A stretch of 64,000 nucleotides of DNA from JAJVID01 sp035275345 (GTDB lineage: Bacteria; Acidobacteriota; Blastocatellia; RBC074): NCBI GenBank assembly GCA_035275345.1, contig DATEMY010000594.1, forward strand, positions 14,940 through 78,939. Direction: 5' to 3'. Positions 9,527 to 18,347 of the stretch are shown here, in pieces. A program made the position numbers and the translations under genes. Below the pieces are notes generated by a model that ran no database searches, was not told the DNA's origin, and was given only the letters and a program-made list of their open reading frames with translations. Each line of letters begins with the position of its first letter. Within the stretch, counting starts at the first letter, position 1.

Positions 9527-10906
9527 TTACTTGCTGCTTGACTTGTCGGCGATGGCAATCAAATGACCTTGCGTGCGGAAGAAGAGGGTTCCTTCAGAGA
9601 TAGCGGGTGTGGCCATACAGATCTCTCCCATGCTGTTCTTGGCCAGCGCCTCGAATTTGGGGCCTGCCTTGACCACATAAATGTCTCCGTCTTCACTTGA
9701 GAAGTAGAGCTTGCCGGCGGCCGCCACGGGCGATGCCGTGAAGCCGGTCGTACCCTCGCCAAGCCGCTCCTGGTAGACGCGGGCGCCTGTTTTGGCCTCG
9801 AAACAATTGAGGACGCCGTTGTTTTTACTGCTGTATAAATAATCGCCGTAAACCAATGGCGTGATCATGTAGGCGCCATCGCGCGGTACGCTCCAAGCCA
9901 CATATTTGTTCGAGGTAGCGTCTTCCTTCAGAGAGATATCGCCGGTGGCGTCAAGGCGGATCGCGTAGATGGGCGCCAGGCGGCCATGAGCGTTGGTGAT
10001 GAACACCAGGTCATGCGCCACGATCGGAGTCGGAACCGGAATGTCTCCGCCGCCCTGGAGGCGCCAGATCTCTTTTCCGGTCGAAGCGTCATATCCACCG
10101 GTATGTTTATATCCGTTGATGAGAAGAAGAGTCCGATCCCCTGACCGATAGACGGTCGGGCTGCTCCAGGTGGGAACATCCTGCCGCGGCGTGCGCCAAA
10201 TCTCGCTCCCATCTTTGATGCTGAAGGCGGCGACAAAGGAATCTTTCTGTATATCGCATTGCAGAAAGACCTTGTCTTCGAAAATGATGGGGGAACTTCC
10301 GAATTCCCACTGGGCGGAAGGGACCATGTAGAATCCGGAGTCCAGCACGCCGAGGTCCTTCTTCCAGAGCAGCTTTCCATTCAGGTCATAACAGTAGAGT
10401 CCCTCGGACCCGAACATGACCACCAGGCGCTGTCCGTCGGTCGCCGGAGTGGAGTTGGCATGGGTAGCCTTTGTGTGGCGCTTGATTTTTGGAACCCCGG
10501 TATAGGCGACCTGCTCCCAGAGGATCTTGCCCGTTTGCTTATCCAGGCAGTAAACCATCCACTTATGAGGAGTATCATCCTCGACTGAAGCAATGTCGCC
10601 GTACAGACCCACTCTGAGCTTGGCGTCTTTCTGCCCGCTGATGGCGCTTGTGATGAAGACCTGATTTCCCCAAATGACCGGGCTGGAATGGCCGAGGCCA
10701 GGTATTGGCGTCTTCCATTTTACGTTTTCGCCGGCAGGCGCATTCCATTTGGTCGGAGTGACGAATCCTTCGGCGACGCCGCTGGCGTTTGGGCCACGAA
10801 ACGTGGGCCAATGAATCTCTGGCGCGGGGGCGTTACCTGGTGAGGCGGAAAGAAGCGTACCTAACAACAGAAGTATAGCTGGGAATCGGAGAGCGCTATG
10901 GTTCAT
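9527..10906 (-). CDS. secreted PQQ-like beta-propeller protein
   Basis: 459 residues. Signal peptide MNHSALRFPAILLLLGTLLS... with likely cleavage after the small-residue stretch. The mature protein opens with HWPTFRGPNASGVAEGF, a common opening of PQQ-like propellers in Acidobacteriota and Planctomycetes. Blades recur with a W-x-x-P-x-x-x-x-x-x-S-S-P core (VKWKTPIPGLGHSSPV, EIWRTPRQDVPTWSSPTV) and a YCLDKQTGKILWEQ-type strand pair. The fold is shared by quinoprotein dehydrogenases and BamB. No catalytic Cys-Cys or metal-binding set was seen, so a binding or scaffold role is more likely than enzymatic activity. No functional link to neighbours is evident. Confidence 0.82.
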   Translation of the reverse strand: MNHSALRFPAILLLLGTLLSASPGNAPAPEIHWPTFRGPNASGVAEGFVTPTKWNAPAGENVKWKTPIPGLGHSSPVIWGNQVFITSAISGQKDAKLRVGLYGDIASVEDDTPHKWMVYCLDKQTGKILWEQVAYTGVPKIKRHTKATHANSTPATDGQRLVVMFGSEGLYCYDLNGKLLWKKDLGVLDSGFYMVPSAQWEFGSSPIIFEDKVFLQCDIQKDSFVAAFSIKDGSEIWRTPRQDVPTWSSPTVYRSGDRTLLLINGYKHTGGYDASTGKEIWRLQGGGDIPVPTPIVAHDLVFITNAHGRLAPIYAIRLDATGDISLKEDATSNKYVAWSVPRDGAYMITPLVYGDYLYSSKNNGVLNCFEAKTGARVYQERLGEGTTGFTASPVAAAGKLYFSSEDGDIYVVKAGPKFEALAKNSMGEICMATPAISEGTLFFRTQGHLIAIADKSSSK

Positions 10907-11104
10907 GTATAGTGTTCCTCTTACTTAAGTCGAAATTTGGATGACGCTGGGTTGCGGAGGCTATTCTGCCACGTGTAGCTATGCCTCACAAGACAGCCGG
11001 CGTCGCCGGGGACTGAGCAGAGCGCGGTTCCCAATATCGGGATGGCCGATTCACCTGGTTCCCGATCTGAACTGGCTTATCGATGAGTAGGAGCGCGAAC
11101 CATT

Positions 11105-11138
11105 CGGGAGCCCAATCGGACATTCGATTGGGCTCCCG
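11105..11138 (-). terminator. hairpin downstream of the formyltransferase
   Basis: CGGGAGCCCAATCG (11105-11118) pairs perfectly with CGATTGGGCTCCCG (11125-11138), with a 6-base loop. It starts 43 bp past the formyltransferase stop on the minus strand. Stem length and GC content suit a terminator, but no U-tract follows on either strand, so Rho-independent action is uncertain. Confidence 0.5.
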
Positions 11139-11180
11139 CTTTCAACGTTAAGCAACACCTCGAAGTCGTCTCTTGAATGA

Positions 11181-12080
11181 TTATGTGGTTCGGGAAATGT
11201 TCGGCCCTGTTTGCGAATTCATCTCGGGGCCAACGTCCGATAGCGAATTCAATTCACGCAATCGACGTTTCAACCGCCGGCGTAGTTCGTCCTTCTCGCG
11301 TTTGACCGGTAAACGGTAGCGTTTACCGAGCGTGATGTCCTGCGGTTTGGGCTCGACAGTACTATCAGCGATCATTCTCACCGCCTCGATCATCAGTCGC
11401 ACGCATGGATCTGTCATCTGCGCTCGATAGTCAGCGATGAACGCCTCGAAATTAAGGCCATAGGAATAATCGTAGCTGAGCGGCAGGGCTTCTTGAAGAA
11501 TTATCTTGCCGGTGTCAACCGCGGGCTCGACGAAATGCACCGTGATACCGATCTCTGACTCGTCGTTATACAACTCCCAGAAGACCGGTGGCCCGCCGCG
11601 GTAGTAAGGCGCGCGCCCCTGGTGAATATTGATCGAGCCGAGTCGCGGAATTTTGAAAACGGATTCCTTCAGGATATTAGTTCCCCAGACAACTCCCAGA
11701 TCAGCGTCAGTCGAACGCATCAATTCGATGGACTCAGCTGTGTGATAGTTCGACAAAAAATATACGGGCGCGTCTAGTCTCTCAGCGAATGCGCTCAGCG
11801 CTTTCTGGTTTTCCAGTATCTGATCGGCGGCGCCAGCCGATGTATCATTGCGACCAGCGACCATGCGAACACCTTTCAAAGCGGTCGCAAGGTAACCTTC
11901 ATAACGTATTGACCGGCGCAGTTTCTCTCGCAGTCCGGTGATTCGGCGGTTGATCTCAGTCTCTATAAACACGCCGGCAACTTCTACACCATCAAGCTTC
12001 AATAAATTATCTATCAAAGACTCAGCGTAGCCGTGCGTAAGCACAATTACGCGCAGTTTATTATTTTCCCAGATCATAGA
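11181..12080 (-). CDS. formyltransferase family protein (Fmt/ArnA-like fold)
   Basis: 299 residues when started at ATG 12080 (MIWENNKLRVIVLTHGY), which fits the family's beta-1 strand at the very N-terminus. The frame extends to 12143, but the added residues look unlike the family. The catalytic set of 10-formyltetrahydrofolate-dependent transferases is present: Asn150 and His152 in SINIHQG, and Asp188 in PAVDTGKI. The surrounding APYYRGGPPVFWELYNDESE replaces the usual SLLP...GxxP-W loop. The C-terminal Fmt tRNA-binding domain is missing, so this is not methionyl-tRNA formyltransferase. Relatives formylate amino sugars or other small amines in surface-glycan pathways, which would suit the flanking EPS genes (inference). 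Confidence 0.8.
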   Translation of the reverse strand, partial: SMIWENNKLRVIVLTHGYAESLIDNLLKLDGVEVAGVFIETEINRRITGLREKLRRSIRYEGYLATALKGVRMVAGRNDTSAGAADQILENQKALSAFAERLDAPVYFLSNYHTAESIELMRSTDADLGVVWGTNILKESVFKIPRLGSINIHQGRAPYYRGGPPVFWELYNDESEIGITVHFVEPAVDTGKIILQEALPLSYDYSYGLNFEAFIADYRAQMTDPCVRLMIEAVRMIADSTVEPKPQDITLGKRYRLPVKREKDELRRRLKRRLRELNSLSDVGPEMNSQTGPNISRTT

Positions 12081-12660
12081 TTTTCGTTTCAGAAGAGTTC
12101 GTAATGGAAACTTCACACAAAATGGTTGAGCAAGAGCGGACACGCGAAATCATAATTTTTGTTGCGAGCCTGGCGCGCAAGAAGGTTGAATGAATTCGAC
12201 AGTGTCCATCTTGCTTACTGTGATCGTTTTATCTCAAAGAGTCGCCGGCCACTTGAGTCAATTTCTATGCCGAAAAACTCAACTGTCATATCTGAGAGCT
12301 CAGTCCCATAGATAAGAGATTTTGCGTAACTATCTGACGCTGATTAGAGCGGGGAACTGGAACGGCGGCTTCTAGTTGGGAGTATACGCCACAAAAAATG
12401 TGGCTTGTCGCCACAACCGTTTTCTGCTGATAAAACAAATCTGGCAGGATCTTCGATTCCCTGACTCAGCAAAAAACAGAGGGCTGGCGAATCACCAAGG
12501 GTAACGGTCGAGAAGAACGGAAGCGGTAAAAGCAAAAAGAATAAAGACGCAAGAAATGTCGCTCGTCATTGTTTCTTTTGCCTTTTTACTCCTCTTTTCG
12601 CCTCTTATAACTCTCGGCATACGAGAAGTTCATAATATTCCCAAACATTCCATCAAACAT

Positions 12661-12706
12661 TTTGACGTGAGAATGACTCAATTCGGTTTGACGTGAGAAT
12701 GACTCA
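12661..12706 (+). repeat. two tandem 20-bp repeats, period 26 bp
   Basis: TTTGACGTGAGAATGACTCA occurs at 12661-12680 and again at 12687-12706, with a shared TCGGT after each copy. Each copy contains a TGAG-N5-CTCA dyad. Tandem copies of a dyad suggest regulator binding sites, but they are about 500 bp from the next gene. Confidence 0.6.
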
Positions 12707-12887
12707 TCTCGGTTGGTGAACCTAAGGAATAGGAGTTGCCCTGGGTTAATCGACAGTTTGCAAGAACATTCTCAAGAGGAGCAAGAGGTTTTAAGCATCT
12801 CTATGCGAGGGATATTGGTGTCCCAGTTGTTTGTATATGAAATCGGTTCTGCGTTGCGGCTCAATTTGAGTTGAAAGGGAACAAACA

Positions 12888-13112
12888 CTACTTCATCTGA
12901 TTGATCGCAGGATCATTTTTGCGCATGGAATCCTGGAACTCTGCGGTCTTTGCTCTTTTGAAATAATCCGTCGGATGACTTTTCAATCTGAAGTTAATCG
13001 CTTGATTTTGCGGACCAGTTTGAACCGAAGCTGAGTTACGCATTTCTTGTAAAGCTGTGCGAATAAACCGAATGTCATCAAATTGAGGTGGGAAAAACGA
13101 CTCATAAGGCAT
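12888..13112 (-). CDS. small hypothetical protein, doubtful
   Basis: A 74-residue frame (MPYESFFPPQFDDIRFIRTA...) with protein-like composition: aromatic and charged residues in the first half and a DYFKRAKTAEF segment in the second. No ribosome binding site, signal or known motif was recognised, and it stands alone in a non-coding stretch. It could be a small gene, a degraded fragment or chance. Confidence 0.2.
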   Translation of the reverse strand: MPYESFFPPQFDDIRFIRTALQEMRNSASVQTGPQNQAINFRLKSHPTDYFKRAKTAEFQDSMRKNDPAINQMK

Positions 13113-13213
13113 TTCGATAGTTACGGGATGCGTCTCCAGAGTTACTCAAAAGCTCAATTTGTGATTGGTTGTGGAAATAACCTGGTAGCCCGTAATTTTG
13201 AGGTACACCTCCG

Positions 13214-13582
13214 ATGTCACAAATATTTGTCAGAGTTGGCGACAAATTATCCATTCTTGTCTTTCTTCTCATCAGCCTTTCAGGGACAGCGTTAAGTCAA
13301 TCCGGAGCGTCAGGCGCGGCAGTCGGCCGCGAAGCGCGAGCGACGACTATTTCAAAAATCGGAGCAAAAAGCGCCGCTCACGAACCGTCCCGGGATAAAA
13401 GAATAAAGGGTTCGGTCATATTGTCTGAGGTTGAGCCCTTACTTCTGCTCTTATTCGGCCTGTCCCTGTTCACAGTGGCTACGCTCATCAAGGTGAGATT
13501 ATCGCGAGTCAATCCTGCGATAAGCCAGAGCTTCGATCCATTCTTCTCGGGATCAACCGATAAGCCTGGAATGAGTTCGTGA
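13214..13582 (+). CDS. small exported protein with PEP-CTERM-like tail
   Basis: 122 residues, start ATG 13214. The signal peptide is KLSILVFLLISLSGTALSQS. A Ser/Ala/Lys-rich middle follows, then a segment EPLLLLLFGLSLFTVATLIK followed by basic VRLSR. The order Glu-Pro, hydrophobic helix with a Phe-Gly core, then an Arg-rich end resembles PEP-CTERM exosortase sorting signals, although the first Pro is Val and about 27 residues follow the basic cluster. It is the first frame of the EPS cluster, 71 bp before the Wzz gene. It could also be a simple two-helix membrane protein. No exosortase gene is in the window. Confidence 0.5.
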   Translation: MSQIFVRVGDKLSILVFLLISLSGTALSQSGASGAAVGREARATTISKIGAKSAAHEPSRDKRIKGSVILSEVEPLLLLLFGLSLFTVATLIKVRLSRVNPAISQSFDPFFSGSTDKPGMSS

Positions 13583-13653
13583 CCTGATCCGTTAAAACTG
13601 GAACGCATTCGTAATCCGATTCTGAAGAAACAGAATTTTTTGAAGGGATAGAT

Positions 13654-15243
13654 ATGGAAAGCTTGAGACCAAGAGGCCTGGTTGAATATTTAGAAATCAT
13701 CTGGAGAGGGAAGTTACTGATCTTTTTGGTGGCGGCGTCAATCTTGATTGCGGCGTTCCTGGTCATTCGCCGCATCCCGAACGTTTACGAATCTCGATCG
13801 TCGATCGTCATCTCCAAACAAGCCAATGAAGATTCAATGCTGCCTGGCGCCTCGCTCGCGGCTTTGACACAGAAGATGACCAGCCGCGGAAATCTGGCGG
13901 CGATCATCGACCGTTATGGGCTGTATCGTCATCTTCCCGGTCAGGTCTTTGACGCGGACGCCGCCGTCGAGCGCTTGCGTAAAGAGATCAAGCTGGACGT
14001 CAAGATGCGCAACTATTATCCGGACGCGCCTGAGGCCTTAACGGTCAGTTACCGATACACCGACCCGTCGATCGCTCAGCGAGTAGTGGCCGATCTGGTC
14101 TCCGTTTTCGAACAGGCGAATGACACGATGCGGCGGCAGGCCGAGATCGAACTCCACCGATTTCACGATAAGCTCTCGGAGGTCGAAAGCCAGTTGCAGT
14201 CGCTCGCCCCAAGACGCGACATTTCGTTCATTCAAGCGGGAATCTCCGCGCGCTCCAGTGGCGTCGCCTCGGAAATTCGAGCGCAGAGACTCGCCACATC
14301 CAACCTGATGGAGTCACTAAGCGACAAGGAGTTCATGCTCGAGCGGCAGTTGGACGAGCAGAAGCGGCAGATGGCCGAACAGGAGAAACTGGCCAGGTCA
14401 GCTCCGCGCGTAAATGGATTTTCGGGAGGCGGCGCCTATGGCGTCTTACTGACGCGTAGAGCCGAGGTCGAAGGGCGGATCAGCGACCTGCTCACATCCG
14501 TGACCGAGAAGAATCCCAAGCTCGTTCAGGCCCGGTCTCAATTGACGGCGATCAATCAGGAGATCTCTCGCCTCGATGCCGGGAGTGAATCCAGCGCGGA
14601 TGCGACCGCCAGCTCACTTTCTCCCGAAGGGCGTGAATTGCGCGCCATGCAGCGGGAAGCGCAGCGCATGCAGACCGAACTCGAAGTCACTAAGCGCGAC
14701 CTGGGCCGCAAATCACAGACCTTGAAATCTCTGCCCGGCATCCCGTCTACCAGCGCGGGCGCCATCCCCACCGGCGCGTCCGCTGACACAAGGGCCGAGT
14801 ACGACCGTGTGTTGGGGCGCTACAACTGGTTGATGGATAAACAGGAGACGATGCAGAAGCTCTTGAGGGACGACGGGAAACACGTAGCGATGTTTCAAAT
14901 GATTGACGCTCCCAACCTTTCGTGGATGTCGGTCGCGCCGAACCGCATGTTCCTGCTGTTACTGGCGGCGGGAATCGCCCTTGGTATGGGATTGCTGGCC
15001 GCGGCGGCGCGAGAGTTACCGCGGTTGCGGATGATCCATAACGAGAGCGATGTAGGTTATTACCTGGGAACTCCCGTGTTGGCGCTGATCCCGGAGACAT
15101 TGACGTCTTACGAACGTAGTCGCCGCCGAAGACTGGGCGGCCTGCGCTGGCTGGGTCTATTGCTGCTGGCCGCGGTTTTGATCCCGATATTCTTCGTGGC
15201 GCTCGACCGCCTTCATATTTTTCAGATTCTGGCGAATAAGTAA
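13654..15243 (+). CDS. Wzz/GumC-family EPS chain-length determinant
   Basis: 529 residues; GAAGGGATAGAT precedes the ATG. Transmembrane helix 1 is at about residues 22-40 (LLIFLVAASILIAAFLVI). It is followed by the Wzz beta motif (NVYESRSSIVIS) and a long coiled coil at about residues 165-350 (HRFHDKLSEVESQLQSL, REAQRMQTELEVTKRDL). A second helix lies at about residues 426-447 (MFLLLLAAGIALGMGLLAAA), and there is a third hydrophobic segment near the C-terminus (WLGLLLLAAVLIPIFFVALD). It acts as the inner-membrane co-polymerase that sets polymer length. Unlike fused GumC kinases it carries no ATPase; the separate kinase-like gene follows 20 bp later. A paralogous function is encoded at 1-905. 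Confidence 0.9.
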   Translation: MESLRPRGLVEYLEIIWRGKLLIFLVAASILIAAFLVIRRIPNVYESRSSIVISKQANEDSMLPGASLAALTQKMTSRGNLAAIIDRYGLYRHLPGQVFDADAAVERLRKEIKLDVKMRNYYPDAPEALTVSYRYTDPSIAQRVVADLVSVFEQANDTMRRQAEIELHRFHDKLSEVESQLQSLAPRRDISFIQAGISARSSGVASEIRAQRLATSNLMESLSDKEFMLERQLDEQKRQMAEQEKLARSAPRVNGFSGGGAYGVLLTRRAEVEGRISDLLTSVTEKNPKLVQARSQLTAINQEISRLDAGSESSADATASSLSPEGRELRAMQREAQRMQTELEVTKRDLGRKSQTLKSLPGIPSTSAGAIPTGASADTRAEYDRVLGRYNWLMDKQETMQKLLRDDGKHVAMFQMIDAPNLSWMSVAPNRMFLLLLAAGIALGMGLLAAAARELPRLRMIHNESDVGYYLGTPVLALIPETLTSYERSRRRRLGGLRWLGLLLLAAVLIPIFFVALDRLHIFQILANK

Positions 15244-15263
15244 TCAATGATGGAAAGGCATAG

Positions 15264-16082
15264 ATGACGATGCGACATACGAAAAATAGAACTACGAATG
15301 ATCCTGTTGTGGAAATTTCCGGTCAGACATTGGCTGCAGTGGAATCGGTCTCTGGAACGATCTCGAGGTCGGGAAGATTGTCGCAGGTGGACGGCAGGGC
15401 CATGAGCATTCACAATCCGATCCAACCCGCGAGTGTAGCGTCGATCACGTTATCCCGGCTCGAACGGCGCCTGGTTACGTTTTACGATTTCGATCCGGAG
15501 GCGAGCGCGCCATTCCATCGTCTCGCTATCTCACTGATCTCGGCCTCGGCCACATGGAATATCCAACGCGTGTTGATCGCTTCGGCGCTCTACGGCGATG
15601 GGAGGACCAGTGTAACGCTCAACCTTGCGGCGGCGCTGTCCCGCGCGCGCCAGCGTGTCCTGGTCGTAGACAGTGACTTCGTTCGTCCGTCGGCGCTGCG
15701 GCAGCTCGGGGTGGATGCGGAGATAGGTTTGGCCGAAGCGATCACGCAAGACCTGCCGCCAGGAGATGCAATGATGCGGGTGTTACCCGGCGGGTTCAAT
15801 CTTCTGCCGACACGCGCGCCGGTAGAGAACTCCGCGGAACTTCTGGCCTCGCCGGTATTCGAGCGGATGTTGCGAATATTGGAGCCGGACTATGACTTCA
15901 TCCTGTTCGATTCCGCGCCGCTGTTGGAGGTCGCCGACGCGAGCCTGCTCGAACTCTGTACGGATTCGACGCTGCTGATCATCCGCCCCGGCTGCGCTTC
16001 AACCCGGCAGATGGCCAGGGCTATCACCCTGCTCGATGAAAAACGAATTCTTGGCGCCGTGCTCAACCGCGTCGTGACTTAA
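15264..16082 (+). CDS. CpsD/CapB-like BY-kinase ATPase with altered Walker A
   Basis: 272 residues. The P-loop ATPase domain begins near residue 90 (VLIASALYGDGRTSVTLNLA). Walker A reads GDGRTS: Arg stands where bacterial tyrosine kinases and MinD/ParA relatives have the essential Lys. Walker A' is present (RVLVVDSDFVRPS) and Walker B is YDFILFDSAP. There is no Tyr-rich C-terminal tail for autophosphorylation. In the family this protein partners Wzz in cycles of phosphorylation controlling export; here it may be a nucleotide-binding regulator with weak or no kinase activity (inference). It is between Wzz and the sugar transferase with short gaps, clearly in the operon. Confidence 0.82.
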   Translation: MTMRHTKNRTTNDPVVEISGQTLAAVESVSGTISRSGRLSQVDGRAMSIHNPIQPASVASITLSRLERRLVTFYDFDPEASAPFHRLAISLISASATWNIQRVLIASALYGDGRTSVTLNLAAALSRARQRVLVVDSDFVRPSALRQLGVDAEIGLAEAITQDLPPGDAMMRVLPGGFNLLPTRAPVENSAELLASPVFERMLRILEPDYDFILFDSAPLLEVADASLLELCTDSTLLIIRPGCASTRQMARAITLLDEKRILGAVLNRVVT

Positions 16083-16088
16083 TGGGAT

Positions 16089-17477
16089 TTGATGATGATT
16101 TCGAAATACCTCACTAAAGGGATTGGACTGGTTATTTTCGAAGGGATTCTGATTTCCATTTGTTGCGTCGTGGCGATCTATATCCGGTTCGGCTCCGAAG
16201 CTTCAGATGCTCTCGACGATCATCTCGTGTGGCTGAAGATACTGCTGGCATCGACCTTGATTCTTACTTCGTTCTACCTGTTCGACCTCTACGATTTTCG
16301 CGTGATTAGTCGTCGTCCGGTGCTGTTATTGCGGTTGGCGCAGGCGTTGGGAATCGGGGGAATCGCGCTCGCAATGCTCTTTTACGCCTGGCCGGACATG
16401 ATGCTGGGCCGAAGCGTCTTCCTCATCAGCCTGTTACTGATAATGGTCTTTATGGCGGGCTGGCGTTCACTGGCCAACTGGCTGCTCGACCATCCTCGTT
16501 TGGCGGAGCGGGTGCTCATACTGGGCGTCGAGCAGGAGGCGGTGGCGATTGCCCGCGAGGCGCTTCGCCGGCGGGAAGCCGGGTATGAAGTGGTCGGATT
16601 CATCGGTGAAGACCCCGCTCTGGTTGGGAGGAGCCTGATTAACCCTTGCGTGATCGGGACGATGTCTGATCTGGAATCGGTCGTCGACCGGCATCGAGCT
16701 GACAGGATAGTCATTGCGATGCCGGACCGCCGCGGTCGATTACCGCTCGATCTGCTGCTAAAACTGAAAGTGCGCGATGGAGTGGCGCTGGAGGAAGCTG
16801 AAGTTTTTTACGAAAGACTGACGGGCAAGATCGGTGGCGAGAGGTTGCGCCTCGGTCAATTGGTCTTCGCCGACGCCACACGCTGGGCGCTCCTCTATCG
16901 ACGTTCGCGCCGGCTGATGGATGTCACACTGTCAATTATCCTGGGGCTCCTGGCCTCGCCGCTTATGTTACTGACGGCGTTGGCGATCAAACTCGATTCG
17001 CACGGTCCGATCTTCTACTGGCAGGAGCGGGTCGGACTCCACAACACTTTATTCCGGATCGTCAAATTTCGTTCGATGCGAATAGACGCCGAAGCGAATG
17101 GACCGGTATGGGCCGGTAAGGCTGATTCACGCGTAACTCGCGTCGGGCGATGGATTCGCAAACTCCGAATCGATGAGCTGCCGCAACTGTTCAACATCAT
17201 CCGGGGCGAGATGAGCTTGATCGGACCACGACCTGAGCGGCCGGTCTTCATCGAACAACTCGAGCAGCGGATCCCTTATTACTCAGAGCGCCACCTAGTC
17301 AAACCGGGACTGACTGGCTGGGCGCAAGTTCGTTACCCCTACGGCGCGTCTTTCGAAGATGCGCGGGAAAAACATCAGTACGACCTTTACTACATCAAAA
17401 ATCAATCGCCGATGCTCGATCTGCTGATTCTGCTCGAAACAGCGCGCATCGTGCTCTTCGGGCGACTCTCTCGCTGA
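16089..17477 (+). CDS. undecaprenyl-phosphate sugar phosphotransferase starting EPS synthesis
   Basis: 462 residues. Four to five N-terminal membrane helices (about residues 10-125) are followed by a Rossmann-like CoA-binding-type domain (ERVLILGVEQEAVAIAREAL). The C-terminal Bac_transf domain starts at about residue 275 (RRLMDVTLSIILGLLASPLM) and contains the hallmark motifs WQERVG, FRIVKFRSM, RIDELPQLFNIIRGEMS, LIGPRPERP and KPGLTGWAQV. These enzymes move a sugar-1-phosphate from a nucleotide sugar to undecaprenyl phosphate. The domain layout matches the WbaP/WcaJ-like and exosortase-associated (TIGR03013-like) proteins. It begins 6 bp after the kinase-like gene. Confidence 0.93.
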   Translation: MMMISKYLTKGIGLVIFEGILISICCVVAIYIRFGSEASDALDDHLVWLKILLASTLILTSFYLFDLYDFRVISRRPVLLLRLAQALGIGGIALAMLFYAWPDMMLGRSVFLISLLLIMVFMAGWRSLANWLLDHPRLAERVLILGVEQEAVAIAREALRRREAGYEVVGFIGEDPALVGRSLINPCVIGTMSDLESVVDRHRADRIVIAMPDRRGRLPLDLLLKLKVRDGVALEEAEVFYERLTGKIGGERLRLGQLVFADATRWALLYRRSRRLMDVTLSIILGLLASPLMLLTALAIKLDSHGPIFYWQERVGLHNTLFRIVKFRSMRIDAEANGPVWAGKADSRVTRVGRWIRKLRIDELPQLFNIIRGEMSLIGPRPERPVFIEQLEQRIPYYSERHLVKPGLTGWAQVRYPYGASFEDAREKHQYDLYYIKNQSPMLDLLILLETARIVLFGRLSR

Positions 17478-17525
17478 AAAACGAGAGCAAAGATGTCGCC
17501 GAGCGAAGATGTCGCCGGAGGAAAT

Positions 17526-18341
17526 ATGAATAGAAATAAGTTGATGAATTATGCGGGATGCTTTGCGCTTACGGTCGCGTTGGCGTCGCTGGAATGCGCG
17601 TTAATAGGTAAATCCGCGTTCGCGCAATCATCGCCGTCCGCCGGGCGTAAGCAAGCGGATGGAAAAGAGAGTGGCGCCAAGGGCATCGATGAAAAAGATT
17701 CGGACGCCAGCGCTCATAGCCGCCAGGATTCAAGCGCTGACCGGCTTTTCAGCGGAATCTACAGCGAGTTTCACGAAACATATCGGCTCGGCCCGGCGGA
17801 TGAGGTCGCGATTCGTGTGATGGGGCAACCTGATTACACGCTAGAGCGCGTCAAGGTCTCTCCGGCGGGCGCCGTCTATCATCCGCTGCTAGGCGATGTG
17901 GAAGTGGCGGGGATGACCGTTCCTCAACTGGTCGAGCGGCTGACTAAAGATCTCAGCGAATACCTGATAAATCCGAGGGTGAGCGTGGCGTTGATCGACG
18001 CCAACAGCGCGAAGATCGGCGTACTCGGCGATGTCATGCATCCGGGCGTCGTGGTAATGAACAGGCCGATGAATCTGCTTGAAGCGATCAGCGCTTCCGG
18101 AGGATTCAACGACAGCGGCAGCAAGTCAGGCGTTACCGTGCTCAGGCAGTCGAGCGACGGCCGGTCCCAGACCATGACGGTAAACGTTAAGCGTATTCTC
18201 GAAGGAAAAGCCAAAGCTGAAGAAAACATCACGATGCGGGCCGGCGACACAGTGATCGTCCATGGCAACACGAAAAAGAAATTAGCTTACATCATGTCGC
18301 TGACTGGATTCGGGAATTTCCTTTACTTCCTTTCACGCTGA
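17526..18341 (+). CDS. Wza-like polysaccharide export protein
   Basis: 271 residues from ATG 17526, chosen because GGAGGAAAT precedes it; the frame opens at 17493 without such a site. Signal peptide CFALTVALASLECALIGK...AFAQ. A charged, Ser-rich linker of about 45 residues precedes the Poly_export domain (YRLGPADEVAIRVMGQPDYT ... VYHPLLGDVEVAGMTVPQL ... LINPRVSVAL) and one SLBB segment (KIGVLGDVMHPGVVVMNRPM). It is smaller than Escherichia coli Wza and lacks its C-terminal outer-membrane helix, so another protein may form the actual outer-membrane pore. It belongs to the EPS operon, between the sugar transferase and the flippase. Confidence 0.9.
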   Translation: MNRNKLMNYAGCFALTVALASLECALIGKSAFAQSSPSAGRKQADGKESGAKGIDEKDSDASAHSRQDSSADRLFSGIYSEFHETYRLGPADEVAIRVMGQPDYTLERVKVSPAGAVYHPLLGDVEVAGMTVPQLVERLTKDLSEYLINPRVSVALIDANSAKIGVLGDVMHPGVVVMNRPMNLLEAISASGGFNDSGSKSGVTVLRQSSDGRSQTMTVNVKRILEGKAKAEENITMRAGDTVIVHGNTKKKLAYIMSLTGFGNFLYFLSR

Positions 18342-18347
18342 ATTTCA

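Larger units (their letters stand above)
12081..13213. other. 1.1-kb intergenic region upstream of the main EPS cluster
   Basis: No well-supported gene. It contains a GCCACA/TGTGGC/GCCACA triplet (12388-12415) that can form either of two small hairpins, and the direct repeat at 12661-12706. A minus-strand frame at 12888-13112 is listed separately with low confidence. The EPS cluster promoter presumably lies at the right end. Confidence 0.5.

Noticed and set aside
12388..12415. Attenuator with alternative GCCACA/TGTGGC hairpins
   Set aside because: Only 6-bp stems, no gene directly downstream and no leader peptide.
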